This document shows, piece by piece, positions 1 through 9,476 of a DNA stretch of 64,000 nt. The notes under the pieces were generated by a model. That model was given only the letters and a program-made list of their open reading frames with translations, was not told the DNA's origin and searched no databases. The stretch is from Candidatus Gastranaerophilales bacterium. Its GTDB lineage: Bacteria > Cyanobacteriota > Vampirovibrionia > Gastranaerophilales > Gastranaerophilaceae. A program made the position numbers and the translations under genes. The stretch is from contig CALYDL010000001.1 of the NCBI GenBank assembly GCA_944325145.1, positions 110,102 to 174,101 on the forward strand. The letters are read 5' to 3'. Position 1 is the stretch's first letter; each line of letters starts with the position of its first letter.

Positions 1-941
1 TAATTAATTAAATTTAAAATATAGTTATAGCTTGAAAAAATTGAAAAGTTTAGAATTAAAAAAAGAAAATACTTAATAAATTCCTTTCTTAAAATAAAAA
101 TATACCAAATTAAAAGGGGAATTGAAGCTATAACGCCTGTTGATTTAACGCCAAAGCTTATTGCCATAGAAAGTGAAGCAAAATATAGAAAGCTTAGTTT
201 GTTTTGTTTTTTAAATTCTAAAATTAAATAAAAAGATGTTGCTAAAAGTGAACCAACTAAAAGGTCTGTTTGTGTGCTTGAAATTTGAGATATAACCCCT
301 GCAAGAGATGAAAAAATTAAGATAGACCAAATTCTTTTATTAAAATCTATTTCATAAAATTCCATTATTTTAAAAGAAGATATTATTAAAAGAAAATATG
401 AAAAAAATTGCAATAAGCCAAAGCCAAGGTCGTTTTTAGATAAAGATAAAATCCAAACGTAAAAAAGTTCAGAATTAATTGGCATTGAATGGCACCTGAT
501 ATCTGCAACTTCAAAGTGAGATATAAACCCGTCAGATGCCCAAAATAAGGAACGAAGACAATGATAACTTGAAGCATCTGCTTCATTTGGCGGCATAAAA
601 GAAAGAAGAAAACTTATAAAAAGCATAAATATGAGTGCAAGGGTTAAAAGCAATAAGCTTTTATCACTTTTAAAAGCATTTTTTAATTCAAGCAAAAACC
701 CTTTGAATTTTAAAACAGATGGAAGGTTTTTCTTTTTTAACCAGATAAAAGAAATAATTAAAAGCTCAACAAATGTTAAAATTAAAATGTTTTGCCCTGA
801 AATTACTTTAAATAAAGATAAAATTTCAATGTTTAATATAACAAAAGAAAAAAATGAAATGAAAAATAAAACTGACAAATTAAAAATTGAAGCTAAAAAG
901 AAACTTATTAAACTTTGAAAAACTACCCCTAAAAAAAGCAT
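1..941 (-). CDS. GT-C-type glycosyltransferase-like membrane protein, copy 4 (partial)
   Basis: This is the 5' part (about 313 codons) of a fourth tandem paralogue; the gene continues past the left edge. Its ATG (939-941) overlaps the stop codon of the upstream copy by one base, as at the other junctions of this cluster. The visible protein is identical to the first 313 residues of the 941-3010 gene, and the DNA is also identical, so this is either a very recent duplication or an assembly artefact. It shows the same N-terminal hydrophobic segments and the same acidic first-loop motif (PPNEADASSYH near residue 120). Function is inferred from the family only: transfer of sugar from a lipid-linked donor in the membrane. 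Confidence 0.7.
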   Translation of the reverse strand, partial: MLFLGVVFQSLISFFLASIFNLSVLFFISFFSFVILNIEILSLFKVISGQNILILTFVELLIISFIWLKKKNLPSVLKFKGFLLELKNAFKSDKSLLLLTLALIFMLFISFLLSFMPPNEADASSYHCLRSLFWASDGFISHFEVADIRCHSMPINSELFYVWILSLSKNDLGFGLLQFFSYFLLIISSFKIMEFYEIDFNKRIWSILIFSSLAGVISQISSTQTDLLVGSLLATSFYLILEFKKQNKLSFLYFASLSMAISFGVKSTGVIASIPLLIWYIFILRKEFIKYFLFLILNFSIFSSYNYILNLIN

Positions 942-947
942 TATTTT
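1..947. repeat. Perfect 947-bp direct repeat, left copy
   Basis: Bases 1-947 match 2070-3016 at a constant offset of 2069 bp in every stretch I compared, including synonymous positions. The match ends at 947/3016, just inside the 3' end of the upstream gene. The left limit is the window edge, so the repeat may be longer. The offset equals one gene of the tandem glycosyltransferase cluster. Confidence 0.9.
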
Positions 948-3010
948 TTACTCCAAATTAAAAAATCTTTAACTGTTTCATCTTCTCTATCTTGTAAATA
1001 TTTTGGAAGCTTAGCTTCAATTTCCCCGGAAACATTAAAGCCAATTTCAGCTAAAAATTCATCATTAATTTTGCAGCTTGCGCTAAGCGCTTTATCTAAT
1101 TCATTAAAATTCAAAAGCCTTGGCCTTCTTTGATAATCAAACCCTTCATAATAACAAATAGCTTTATTTGAAGGGGTTAAAGGGTTTTTAATGTCGTTTG
1201 CATTAATCACTTCAACATGCTGCGGCAAGTTTTTTTGCGTGATTATGTAATCATATTTTGATAAATCATATTCTCTTATGTGCAAAATATTTAAAGTATC
1301 AATTTTGCAATTGTTGTTAAATTCTAAAAACTTTGTGCTATATAGCATATAACCGTTTGAAGCAAAAATTGCAATTTTAGAATTATTTTTGCAAATTGAC
1401 TGAACAGCACTTTTCATTGTGTATGCTTCATTAAAGCTTGGGTAAAATTTATAGTTTAAATCTCTCATTTTGTTTTGAATTAATTTAATATCAGGTGTTT
1501 TTTGAAATTCTTTTTTCAAGTGATACATTGGCCTTTGAGAAAGAAAAAGTGAAGCATACCCCAAATAAAAAATTGCAAATAAAATTATTAAAAATTTATA
1601 GGGGTTCATTTTTTTAAAATATGTAAGAGAAATTAATGGAATAGAAAACGCAACAAAAGTTACAATAAATCGAATGCTATATATCATATAAGCAATTGAA
1701 AAGCTTAAACAAAAAATCATTGCCCAAAAAATAATTGAAAAAATTCTAAGTTTTTTATTAAAAAAGCCAACAATACTTGCGGGCAAGAAAACTAAAAACC
1801 CTAAAATTCCAAAGCCTAAAACTTGTTCTGTCATGCTTATATTTGTAAAATTAAGCCCGACATTTTCGCCTAAATCTCTTTCAATTCCTAAAAATTCAAT
1901 AGCACCCGCTTGAGCAGAAAGCAAGAATTTATTAATATAAAACCCAATAGTAAACCCTGAAAAATCAAAAAATTGGAAAATATATCTTATGAAATTTGCT
2001 ATTATTGCGCCAAAACCACCCCAAAACCCATGACCTAAAAGCGCACTTTTAGCACCAAGGGGCGAAGAATAATTAATTAAATTTAAAATATAGTTATAGC
2101 TTGAAAAAATTGAAAAGTTTAGAATTAAAAAAAGAAAATACTTAATAAATTCCTTTCTTAAAATAAAAATATACCAAATTAAAAGGGGAATTGAAGCTAT
2201 AACGCCTGTTGATTTAACGCCAAAGCTTATTGCCATAGAAAGTGAAGCAAAATATAGAAAGCTTAGTTTGTTTTGTTTTTTAAATTCTAAAATTAAATAA
2301 AAAGATGTTGCTAAAAGTGAACCAACTAAAAGGTCTGTTTGTGTGCTTGAAATTTGAGATATAACCCCTGCAAGAGATGAAAAAATTAAGATAGACCAAA
2401 TTCTTTTATTAAAATCTATTTCATAAAATTCCATTATTTTAAAAGAAGATATTATTAAAAGAAAATATGAAAAAAATTGCAATAAGCCAAAGCCAAGGTC
2501 GTTTTTAGATAAAGATAAAATCCAAACGTAAAAAAGTTCAGAATTAATTGGCATTGAATGGCACCTGATATCTGCAACTTCAAAGTGAGATATAAACCCG
2601 TCAGATGCCCAAAATAAGGAACGAAGACAATGATAACTTGAAGCATCTGCTTCATTTGGCGGCATAAAAGAAAGAAGAAAACTTATAAAAAGCATAAATA
2701 TGAGTGCAAGGGTTAAAAGCAATAAGCTTTTATCACTTTTAAAAGCATTTTTTAATTCAAGCAAAAACCCTTTGAATTTTAAAACAGATGGAAGGTTTTT
2801 CTTTTTTAACCAGATAAAAGAAATAATTAAAAGCTCAACAAATGTTAAAATTAAAATGTTTTGCCCTGAAATTACTTTAAATAAAGATAAAATTTCAATG
2901 TTTAATATAACAAAAGAAAAAAATGAAATGAAAAATAAAACTGACAAATTAAAAATTGAAGCTAAAAAGAAACTTATTAAACTTTGAAAAACTACCCCTA
3001 AAAAAAGCAT
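941..3010 (-). CDS. GT-C-type glycosyltransferase-like polytopic membrane protein, copy 3
   Basis: Predicted 689-residue inner-membrane protein. About 500 N-terminal residues form many hydrophobic helices; roughly 170 C-terminal residues are soluble. After the third or fourth hydrophobic segment comes PPNEADASSYH (residues 117-127), placed like the acidic catalytic motif in the first outer loop of PMT/ArnT-type GT-C enzymes. The motif is kept in copies 1 and 2 (PPTEPDAQSYH, PPTEGDAISYH). A second conserved block, M-P-(I/M)-N-S-E-(L/I)-F-Y, lies about 30 residues later. Known for the family: sugar transfer from polyprenyl-phosphate donors. The acceptor here is unknown. Start and stop codons overlap both neighbours by one base, so translation is probably coupled. 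The N-terminal half is identical to the partial copy at 1-941. Confidence 0.7.
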   Translation of the reverse strand: MLFLGVVFQSLISFFLASIFNLSVLFFISFFSFVILNIEILSLFKVISGQNILILTFVELLIISFIWLKKKNLPSVLKFKGFLLELKNAFKSDKSLLLLTLALIFMLFISFLLSFMPPNEADASSYHCLRSLFWASDGFISHFEVADIRCHSMPINSELFYVWILSLSKNDLGFGLLQFFSYFLLIISSFKIMEFYEIDFNKRIWSILIFSSLAGVISQISSTQTDLLVGSLLATSFYLILEFKKQNKLSFLYFASLSMAISFGVKSTGVIASIPLLIWYIFILRKEFIKYFLFLILNFSIFSSYNYILNLINYSSPLGAKSALLGHGFWGGFGAIIANFIRYIFQFFDFSGFTIGFYINKFLLSAQAGAIEFLGIERDLGENVGLNFTNISMTEQVLGFGILGFLVFLPASIVGFFNKKLRIFSIIFWAMIFCLSFSIAYMIYSIRFIVTFVAFSIPLISLTYFKKMNPYKFLIILFAIFYLGYASLFLSQRPMYHLKKEFQKTPDIKLIQNKMRDLNYKFYPSFNEAYTMKSAVQSICKNNSKIAIFASNGYMLYSTKFLEFNNNCKIDTLNILHIREYDLSKYDYIITQKNLPQHVEVINANDIKNPLTPSNKAICYYEGFDYQRRPRLLNFNELDKALSASCKINDEFLAEIGFNVSGEIEAKLPKYLQDREDETVKDFLIWSKK

Positions 3011-3016
3011 TATTTT
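2070..3016. repeat. Perfect 947-bp direct repeat, right copy
   Basis: Right copy of the repeat at 1-947. It covers the start codon and first 315 or so codons of copy 3 plus a few bases of the 3' end of copy 2. The divergence point (a T-run against TTTTCTCTCC) falls at the gene junction, as expected if one complete gene was duplicated in tandem. Confidence 0.9.
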
Positions 3017-5043
3017 CTCTCCAATACTATAAATTTAGCCAAATTCCCCGCATCATGCAATTTTATTTCAAATTGTTTAAGATATGAAAAATTATTTTCA
3101 AAAAAATGTTGAGGGCGAATTTTACAAAGCGCCATATCGGCATTTTTTAAATTGTTTGTTGAAAAAGAATAGCTTCTGCCTTCTTTATTTGCAAAAATGC
3201 AGGCTGCATTTTTAATTTTTCCCTCTTTTTTAATGTCGGATAAATTAATTGTATCAGCAGAATTCATAAAATCTAAAGGCAAAATAAAATAATCATAGTA
3301 AGAAGGTTCAACATCATCAAAATGCAAAATTGTTAGAACATCAATTTTACAATTATTTTCATATTCTAAATATTTTGTATTGTAAATTTCCACCCCTTTT
3401 GCTTGAATTAAACCAATTTTAGAAGAATTTTTACAATAAGGCTCAATATTATTTTTTAATTGAACCTCAGGCGAAATTTTATTTTTAAAATAATAAGTTT
3501 TATTTCTTAAATTATCTTGAAAAGCTTTTAAATTCTTAGTTTTCAAAAATTCATCAAAATAAAATTTTCTCTCGTTTACATTAAATGGAAAATAAAGAAA
3601 AGAAATAAAAACAATAAATGCAACAATATATTTAAAAATTTTATTATATGAAAGCGAAAATAAAGGTGCAGCAATTAAAACAGCTGTTAAAAGGAACCTT
3701 ATATTATACATCATATAAGCAATAGAAAAACTTAAAATTAAAATAAAAGAAAAAAGAAAAATTGAAAAAAGCCTCAATTTTTTATCAAAAAAGCCTTTTA
3801 TAAAACAAGGAATAAAAACAAAAAAACCTAAAATTCCAAACCCTGAAATTTGTTCCGTTAATAAAACAGGGTAATTAATTCTTTTAATGTTAACCCCCAA
3901 ATCAGGCGAAATTCCAAGAAACGAAATAAAGGCGTTTTCAAAACGAATTATTCTATCTTGAACAGAATATAAGAATTTAAACCCCGAAAAATCAAAAAAT
4001 AAAAAAAAGTGCCTTATAACATTTGAAAAATATCCTTTAATTCCGCCCCAAAAGCCGTTTTCAGAAAAAGAAGCATAATTTCCCAAAAAATTGGCATAGT
4101 TTATAAAATTTGAAATATATACACTGCTTGAAAAAATTAAAAAGTTTAAAATAAAAAAGGCAAAAAATTTAAAAATATCTTTTTTCAGGTAAAAAAGAAG
4201 CCATACAAAAATTGGGGTAAAAACAAAAAATGCTGTTGTTTTCACACCAAACATTAAAGCAAAAGCAAGGGATGAAAAATAAATTGAATTGATTTTACCT
4301 TCTTTTTTAAATTCAAGAACCATATAAATTGCAAAAGAAGCCAAAGAAGCAACCAAAAGGTCTGATTGCAGGCTTGAAATTTCACAAACAAGCAAAGGCA
4401 AAGAAGAAGCAAGAAAAATTGCCCAAATTCTTTTTTTAAAATCAATGTTTAAAAATTCCATAATTTTATAAATGGAACCTATATAAAAGAAAAAAGAAAA
4501 AAACTGCAAAAGCCCAAAACCAATGTCTTTTTTTGTAAGCGCCAAAACCCAAGTATAAAAAATTTCAGAATTCATTGGCATTATATGGCATCTTATATCC
4601 GCTATATCAAAATTAAAAATTTTACCTTCAGATAACCAAAATAAAGACCTTAGGCCATGGTAGCTTATGGCATCACCTTCTGTTGGCGGGTAAAATGCAG
4701 CCAATAAAAAAGAAGCAAAAATAAAAACCAAAAAACCAATTGAAAGAAAAATAAAAAGCTTATCTTCAAAAAATAGTTTTTTGAATTGCTCAAATATTTC
4801 TTTATAGTTAAAAATTAAAAATTTAGAGTTATTTTTTTTAAAAAAAATAAAAAATAAAATACATTCAATAAATATAATAAATAAAATGCTTAAAGAATTT
4901 ATTGATGAAAACATTGATAAAAAAGTAATATTTAAAACAACAGAAGCAAAAAATATAATGAAAAATAAAAGCGGCTTTTTAAAATAAGAAGCAACTAAAA
5001 ATGAGAAAAAAGAATGAAAAATTACTCCCAAAAACATAGACAT
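3010..5043 (-). CDS. GT-C-type glycosyltransferase-like polytopic membrane protein, copy 2
   Basis: Predicted 677-residue paralogue of its neighbours, clearly diverged from copies 1 and 3 (different N-terminus, many substitutions) but with the same plan: multiple TM helices, the acidic loop motif PPTEGDAISYH, the MPMNSEIFYTW block, an ISSLQSDL helix, and a C-terminal soluble domain containing YCKNSSKIGL and DYFILP-like blocks. The ATG at 5041-5043 overlaps the TAA of copy 1. The divergence of this copy, compared with the identity of copies 3 and 4, dates the duplications to different times. It probably acts on an envelope glycan or lipid; no substrate can be read from the sequence. Confidence 0.7.
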   Translation of the reverse strand: MSMFLGVIFHSFFSFLVASYFKKPLLFFIIFFASVVLNITFLSMFSSINSLSILFIIFIECILFFIFFKKNNSKFLIFNYKEIFEQFKKLFFEDKLFIFLSIGFLVFIFASFLLAAFYPPTEGDAISYHGLRSLFWLSEGKIFNFDIADIRCHIMPMNSEIFYTWVLALTKKDIGFGLLQFFSFFFYIGSIYKIMEFLNIDFKKRIWAIFLASSLPLLVCEISSLQSDLLVASLASFAIYMVLEFKKEGKINSIYFSSLAFALMFGVKTTAFFVFTPIFVWLLFYLKKDIFKFFAFFILNFLIFSSSVYISNFINYANFLGNYASFSENGFWGGIKGYFSNVIRHFFLFFDFSGFKFLYSVQDRIIRFENAFISFLGISPDLGVNIKRINYPVLLTEQISGFGILGFFVFIPCFIKGFFDKKLRLFSIFLFSFILILSFSIAYMMYNIRFLLTAVLIAAPLFSLSYNKIFKYIVAFIVFISFLYFPFNVNERKFYFDEFLKTKNLKAFQDNLRNKTYYFKNKISPEVQLKNNIEPYCKNSSKIGLIQAKGVEIYNTKYLEYENNCKIDVLTILHFDDVEPSYYDYFILPLDFMNSADTINLSDIKKEGKIKNAACIFANKEGRSYSFSTNNLKNADMALCKIRPQHFFENNFSYLKQFEIKLHDAGNLAKFIVLERK

Positions 5044-7100
5044 TACTTGGAATAAACCTCCAATGCTCTAACTTCAATTTCATCTTCCACTTTATCTAAA
5101 AAGGGAAATTCAGCCCTGATTTTAAAATCAAAATTTTTCAAATAATCTTTATTCATAGAACATGAAACATACATTGCAGCTTCCGGCCCATTGCTTTTTT
5201 TGTTTGTTCTATCTGAAACAAAAAATGCACAAATTGCCTTATCGGGCGAATTTATCGGGTTTTTTACGTCTTCTTTTGTGATAACATTTAACTGTTGCAT
5301 ATTGTCTTTTAATAAAACAATAGAATCATATTCATCTAAATTATATTTTTCAATATGCAATAAATTTAAAACATCAATTCTGCAATCGTTTTCAATTTCT
5401 AAATATTTTGCACTGTAATAAACATGGGTATATGGAGCAAAAACACCAATTTTTGCGCCATTTTTGCAATATGGTTCAATTGCATTTTTATACGCAGAAC
5501 TTTGCGAAAAAATAGCAGGGCCAAAAAATTTATATCCCAAATTGCGCATTGTATCTTGAACAACAGAAAAAGAAGAAGCCTTTAATACATTTGGAATTAA
5601 ATATGCAATAGGCCTTGCGGTTACAAACAAAGAGGCGTAGCAAAAATAAAAAACCGCATATAAAATAGAAATTACTTTTATAATATGAATCTTTTCAAAA
5701 TAACTAAAACAAAGAACAGGAAAAGAAAGTGCAACAAATGCCACAATATACCTTATTCCATAAACAGTATAAAGCATTGAGCCGGATAAAATTAAAAAAG
5801 GAACAAAAAAGAATAATGAAAATATTCTAAATTTTTTCTTGAATAAAGAAATGAATAAACAAGGAAGATAAATTAAAAACCCCAAAATTCCAAAAGCCCC
5901 AACTTGCTCATCCATTCCAAAATTCACCCTTTTTATAGGGTCAATTTCAACATTTGTATCAGGTATTGAAAACAAATTAAATAAGAAATCTTTAAATTGC
6001 AGAATATATTCATTCAAACATTTTCCCAAATTAAGGCCGCTAAAATCAATAAATTGAATAAAATAGTTAATTATATTTGCGATATAAGTCTTCATTCCGC
6101 CAAAAAATTTGTTATACAAAATAAAAGCATTATTTGAAAGAAAAGAACCGTAATCTATAAAATTTAAAATATAGTTATAGCTGGAAAAAATTAAGAAATT
6201 CAAAACAAAAAACGCAAAGAATTTGAAAAAATTTCTGCCTAAAAGCTTAATAAACCAAACAAAAAGCAAAGGAGCAATAAAAAATGCCGTTGTTTTAACA
6301 CCAAAAGAAAGCGCCAAAGCTAAAGATGAGAAAAATAAAGAAGAAATAGTTTTTTCTTTTGTAAAATTTAAGATAAGAAAAATAGAATATGAAAATAATG
6401 CAGCAACAATTAAATCTGTTTGCGTGCTTGAAATTTGAATTACTATTGCAGGCAAAGATGTAAAAATTAAAATTGCCCAAATAATTCTTTTAACATCAAT
6501 TTCATAAAATTCCATTATTTTAAAACTTGAAAAAATTAAAAGAAAATATGAAAAAAATTCTAAAAGCCCAAAACCAATGTCTTTTTTAGATAATGCCAAA
6601 ATCCAAGTATAAAAAAGTTCTGAATTAATAGGCATACAAAGCGCTCTCATATCGGTTGCTTCAAAATGAGAAATAAAGCCGTCTTTTAGCCAAAATAAAA
6701 CCCTCAAACAATGGTAGCTTTGAGCATCAGGTTCCGTTGGGGGAACTAGAAGCGCCAAAAAAAATGTGGTCAAAATAAAAATGCCCCAAGCTAAAAGAGG
6801 CAAAATTAAAAGCCCGTCAGCTTTTAGCGCCATTTTTATTTTTTCAAAATAATTTAAAATGTTTGAAATCGGGTTTAATATGGGTTTATTTTTCTTAAGC
6901 CAAACCAAAAAAACAAAAACTAAAAATAAAAAAGAAAAAATTAAAATATTTTGTCCGTTTATTGCCCTAAACAAAGATAAAATTTCAAGGTTTAAAACAA
7001 TAAAAGCAAAAAAGATGACAGGGAAATAAAAAAGCCTTCCAAAAATTGAAGATAGAAAATAGCTTATAAAGGCATTTAAAACTACGCCCGTTAATAACAA
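5043..7100 (-). CDS. GT-C-type glycosyltransferase-like polytopic membrane protein, copy 1
   Basis: Predicted 685 residues, first of the four tandem paralogues in the direction of transcription. The start is TTG (7098-7100), one base after the lepA stop codon, so it probably relies on ribosomes finishing lepA. It has many TM segments, PPTEPDAQSYH in the first large outer loop, CMPINSELFYTW after it, and a C-terminal soluble domain with YCKNGAKIGVF and KYLEIENDCRIDVL. Family knowledge (GT-C fold, PMT/ArnT/RgtA-like) suggests sugar transfer on the outer face of the membrane. The tandem arrangement suggests related activities on successive or alternative acceptors. Confidence 0.7.
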   Translation of the reverse strand: MLLTGVVLNAFISYFLSSIFGRLFYFPVIFFAFIVLNLEILSLFRAINGQNILIFSFLFLVFVFLVWLKKNKPILNPISNILNYFEKIKMALKADGLLILPLLAWGIFILTTFFLALLVPPTEPDAQSYHCLRVLFWLKDGFISHFEATDMRALCMPINSELFYTWILALSKKDIGFGLLEFFSYFLLIFSSFKIMEFYEIDVKRIIWAILIFTSLPAIVIQISSTQTDLIVAALFSYSIFLILNFTKEKTISSLFFSSLALALSFGVKTTAFFIAPLLFVWFIKLLGRNFFKFFAFFVLNFLIFSSYNYILNFIDYGSFLSNNAFILYNKFFGGMKTYIANIINYFIQFIDFSGLNLGKCLNEYILQFKDFLFNLFSIPDTNVEIDPIKRVNFGMDEQVGAFGILGFLIYLPCLFISLFKKKFRIFSLFFFVPFLILSGSMLYTVYGIRYIVAFVALSFPVLCFSYFEKIHIIKVISILYAVFYFCYASLFVTARPIAYLIPNVLKASSFSVVQDTMRNLGYKFFGPAIFSQSSAYKNAIEPYCKNGAKIGVFAPYTHVYYSAKYLEIENDCRIDVLNLLHIEKYNLDEYDSIVLLKDNMQQLNVITKEDVKNPINSPDKAICAFFVSDRTNKKSNGPEAAMYVSCSMNKDYLKNFDFKIRAEFPFLDKVEDEIEVRALEVYSK

Positions 7101-7101
7101 T

Positions 7102-8904
7102 TTATTCTTCTCCTAAGCTTAATACAGCCATAAACGCTTCTTGTGGAATATCCACCCTTCCCACAGATTTCATGCGTTTTTTACCCTTCTTTTGTTTTTC
7201 CAAAAGTTTTCTTTTACGGGAAATATCGCCCCCGTAACATTTATCTAAAACGTTTTTCCTCATTGCCTTAATTGTAGTTCTTGCAATAACTCTGCCGCCG
7301 ATTGCAGCTTGAATTGCAACTTCAAACATTTGTTTCGGAATAATTTCTTTTAATTTTGTTGTCAATTTTTGCCCGATGCCATAAGCTGAATCTCTGTGGC
7401 AAATTACAGATAAAGCATCGACTGCTTCGCCTGAAAGTAAAATATCCATTTTAACCAAATCAGACCTTTTATATGAATGAAATTCATAATCTAAGCTTGC
7501 ATACCCTTTGGTTCTTGATTTTAGTTGGTCATAAAAATCAGTAATAACTTCTGATAACGGGATATGATATTCTAAATTAACGCGCTTTTTATCAATATAT
7601 TGCATATTAATAAAATCGCCCCTTTTAGATTCGCACAAATCCATTAAAGCGCCCACATAATCGTTTGGGGTAAACAAATTAACTTTTACATAAGGTTCTT
7701 CAATGTAATCTCTATATTGGGCATCCGGCAAATTAGCGGGGTTATCAATTTCAACCATTGTGCCGTCTGTTTTATAAACCTTATAAATAACGCTTGGTGC
7801 AGTTGTAATTAAATTTAGGTTATATTCCCTCTCAAGCCTTTCTTGCGCAATTTCCATATGAAGCATGCCAAGAAAACCGCATCTGAAACCAAACCCAAGG
7901 GCAGATGAAGTTTCAGGTTCAAATGTTATGGATGAATCATTTAATTTTAACTTTTCAAGCGCTTCTTTTAAGTCATGGTATTGATCATTATCAACGGGAT
8001 ACAACCCTGAAAATACCATTGGTTTTGCTTCTTTATAACCTTCCAAAGGTTCGTCGGCCGGGGCATTTGCATTTGTTATGGTGTCGCCTACAAATCTTGT
8101 AATTTCTTTAATAGAACATGCCATATACCCTACTTCGCCTGTTTTAAGTTCACCAACAGGGTTTCTTAAAGGGTTTAAAAAGCCCAATTCTACAACTTCA
8201 AACTTTTTGCCTGTTGCCATAAATTGAATGGTATCGCCAAGCTTAATTGAGCCGTCCATAACCTTAAAAAAGCAGATTGTACCCAAATATTGGTCATATG
8301 CACTGTCAAAAACAAGTGCTCTTAAAGGTTTATCGGATGTATCAACAGGCGGCGGAATAAATTTAACAACAGCCTCTAATACATCTTCAATTCCGGTTCC
8401 TTCTTTAGCGCTTACAGGAATTGCATAGCTTGAATCTATCCCTAAAACTTCTTCAATTTCTTGCTTAACTCTTTCAACATCGGCAGATGGAAGGTCAATT
8501 TTATTGATAACGGGAATAATTTCCAAATTTTGTTCCATTGCAAGGTAAACATTAGCTAATGTTTGCGCTTCAACGCCTTGGGTGGCATCAACAATTAATA
8601 AAGCCCCTTCACAAGCAGCCAAAGACCTTGAAACTTCATAAGAAAAATCCACATGCCCCGGGGTATCAATTAAATTTAAAATGTAATCTTTGCCATCTTG
8701 AGCTTTATAGTTCATTTTGGCAGCATTTAATTTAATTGTAATGCCGCGTTCACGTTCAATATCCATGGTATCTAAAAGCTGGTCTTGCATGTCACGTTTA
8801 TCAATGGTTCCTGTTTTTTCAAGAAGCCTGTCTGCAAGCGTTGATTTGCCATGGTCTATATGCGCAATAATACTAAAGTTTCTTATGTTCTCAATTCTTT
8901 GCAT
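7102..8904 (-). CDS. lepA: Elongation factor 4 (LepA), ribosome-associated GTPase
   Basis: 600 residues, the normal length for EF4/LepA. The GTPase domain opens with [14 protein letters not shown] (P-loop), followed by RERGITI (switch I), [12 protein letters not shown] (G3) and NKIDLPSA (G4). The C-terminal half carries the EF-G-like domains and the LepA-specific tail rich in basic residues ([18 protein letters not shown]), ending SLGEE. Known role: it acts on stalled or pre-translocation ribosomes and in 30S biogenesis. It is followed after one base by four glycosyltransferase-like genes, an unusual operon partner. No clear Shine-Dalgarno sequence precedes the ATG, and a TATACT box lies about 12 bases upstream, so the mRNA may be nearly leaderless. 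Confidence 0.97.
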   Translation of the reverse strand: MQRIENIRNFSIIAHIDHGKSTLADRLLEKTGTIDKRDMQDQLLDTMDIERERGITIKLNAAKMNYKAQDGKDYILNLIDTPGHVDFSYEVSRSLAACEGALLIVDATQGVEAQTLANVYLAMEQNLEIIPVINKIDLPSADVERVKQEIEEVLGIDSSYAIPVSAKEGTGIEDVLEAVVKFIPPPVDTSDKPLRALVFDSAYDQYLGTICFFKVMDGSIKLGDTIQFMATGKKFEVVELGFLNPLRNPVGELKTGEVGYMACSIKEITRFVGDTITNANAPADEPLEGYKEAKPMVFSGLYPVDNDQYHDLKEALEKLKLNDSSITFEPETSSALGFGFRCGFLGMLHMEIAQERLEREYNLNLITTAPSVIYKVYKTDGTMVEIDNPANLPDAQYRDYIEEPYVKVNLFTPNDYVGALMDLCESKRGDFINMQYIDKKRVNLEYHIPLSEVITDFYDQLKSRTKGYASLDYEFHSYKRSDLVKMDILLSGEAVDALSVICHRDSAYGIGQKLTTKLKEIIPKQMFEVAIQAAIGGRVIARTTIKAMRKNVLDKCYGGDISRKRKLLEKQKKGKKRMKSVGRVDIPQEAFMAVLSLGEE

Positions 8905-8926
8905 AAGAAAAGTATAGTATAAAAAT

Positions 8927-8947
8927 GAAAATATTTATTATATTTTC
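8927..8947. promoter_or_regulatory. Short AT-rich inverted repeat before lepA
   Basis: GAAAATAT and ATATTTTC form a perfect 8-bp inverted repeat with a 5-base loop between the 96-aa gene and lepA. Read on the minus strand it is followed by ATTTTTATA, so it could be a weak terminator for the upstream gene, an operator, or chance in AT-rich DNA. Confidence 0.3.
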
Positions 8948-8982
8948 AAAAACAAAAAGCAGTAGCAAACTTTAAAACAAAA

Positions 8983-9273
8983 TTAATATTTGTTTTGGTT
9001 TAATCTGTTGTTGAGTTCTACTTTTTGATTGTAAGAATTCAATTTTGTTACTGCACTGCTTTTGTTTAGCGCAAAGCCTGCCATAGCGCTATAATAAACA
9101 GCTTTGTTTAAATTGTTGCTTAAAACTGCAGATTGGTTAGCTGTTGAAACATAGCCTTGAAGTGCAGTTTCATTAGCGCCTGTTGTTTGGCTTTCTTTGA
9201 TTGGTGAAGAAACGTGTAATTGTTCCCCTGCTCTTGCTGTGTAATAGTAGCTTCCTACTTGGTTACTGCTCAT
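8983..9273 (-). CDS. Small hypothetical protein, 96 aa
   Basis: No family recognised. The protein is polar and rich in Ser, Asn, Ala and Gln, has no signal peptide or TM segment, starts MSSNQVGSYYYTARAG and ends NNRLNQNKY. A good Shine-Dalgarno sequence (CGAGGAT, about 6 bases before the ATG) and a 200-bp upstream intergenic region support a real, independently expressed gene. It lies upstream of lepA on the same strand. The composition resembles low-complexity secreted or structural proteins, but there is no evidence for either. Confidence 0.7.
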   Translation of the reverse strand: MSSNQVGSYYYTARAGEQLHVSSPIKESQTTGANETALQGYVSTANQSAVLSNNLNKAVYYSAMAGFALNKSSAVTKLNSYNQKVELNNRLNQNKY

Positions 9274-9413
9274 TTTAATCCTCGTTTAGTTTTTCTATAT
9301 TTTATCTCTCTTGTATATATAAAAACGATATACTTTTAAAAAGTGCTTTTTTATTTTTAAATTATTAAGTTTTGTTAACAATGTAAAAACAAATTTAAAA
9401 AAAAGTAAAAAAA

Positions 9414-9442
9414 TTGCTTTAGACAAATATTCTTTGTATAAT
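9414..9442 (+). promoter_or_regulatory. Sigma-70-type promoter for the dciA-ruvX operon
   Basis: TTGCTT (9414-9419), a 17-base spacer and a perfect TATAAT (9437-9442). A strong ribosome-binding site (AAGGAAG, 9468-9474) and the start of the first plus-strand gene follow 25-35 bases later. Confidence 0.8.
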
Positions 9443-9476
9443 CAGACAAAGTTTAACTTTTTTTTAAAAGGAAGTT

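Noticed and set aside
2700..2987. 95-codon plus-strand ORF, duplicated at 631-918
   Set aside because: Antisense to the glycosyltransferase-like genes; it is repeated only because the underlying DNA is.
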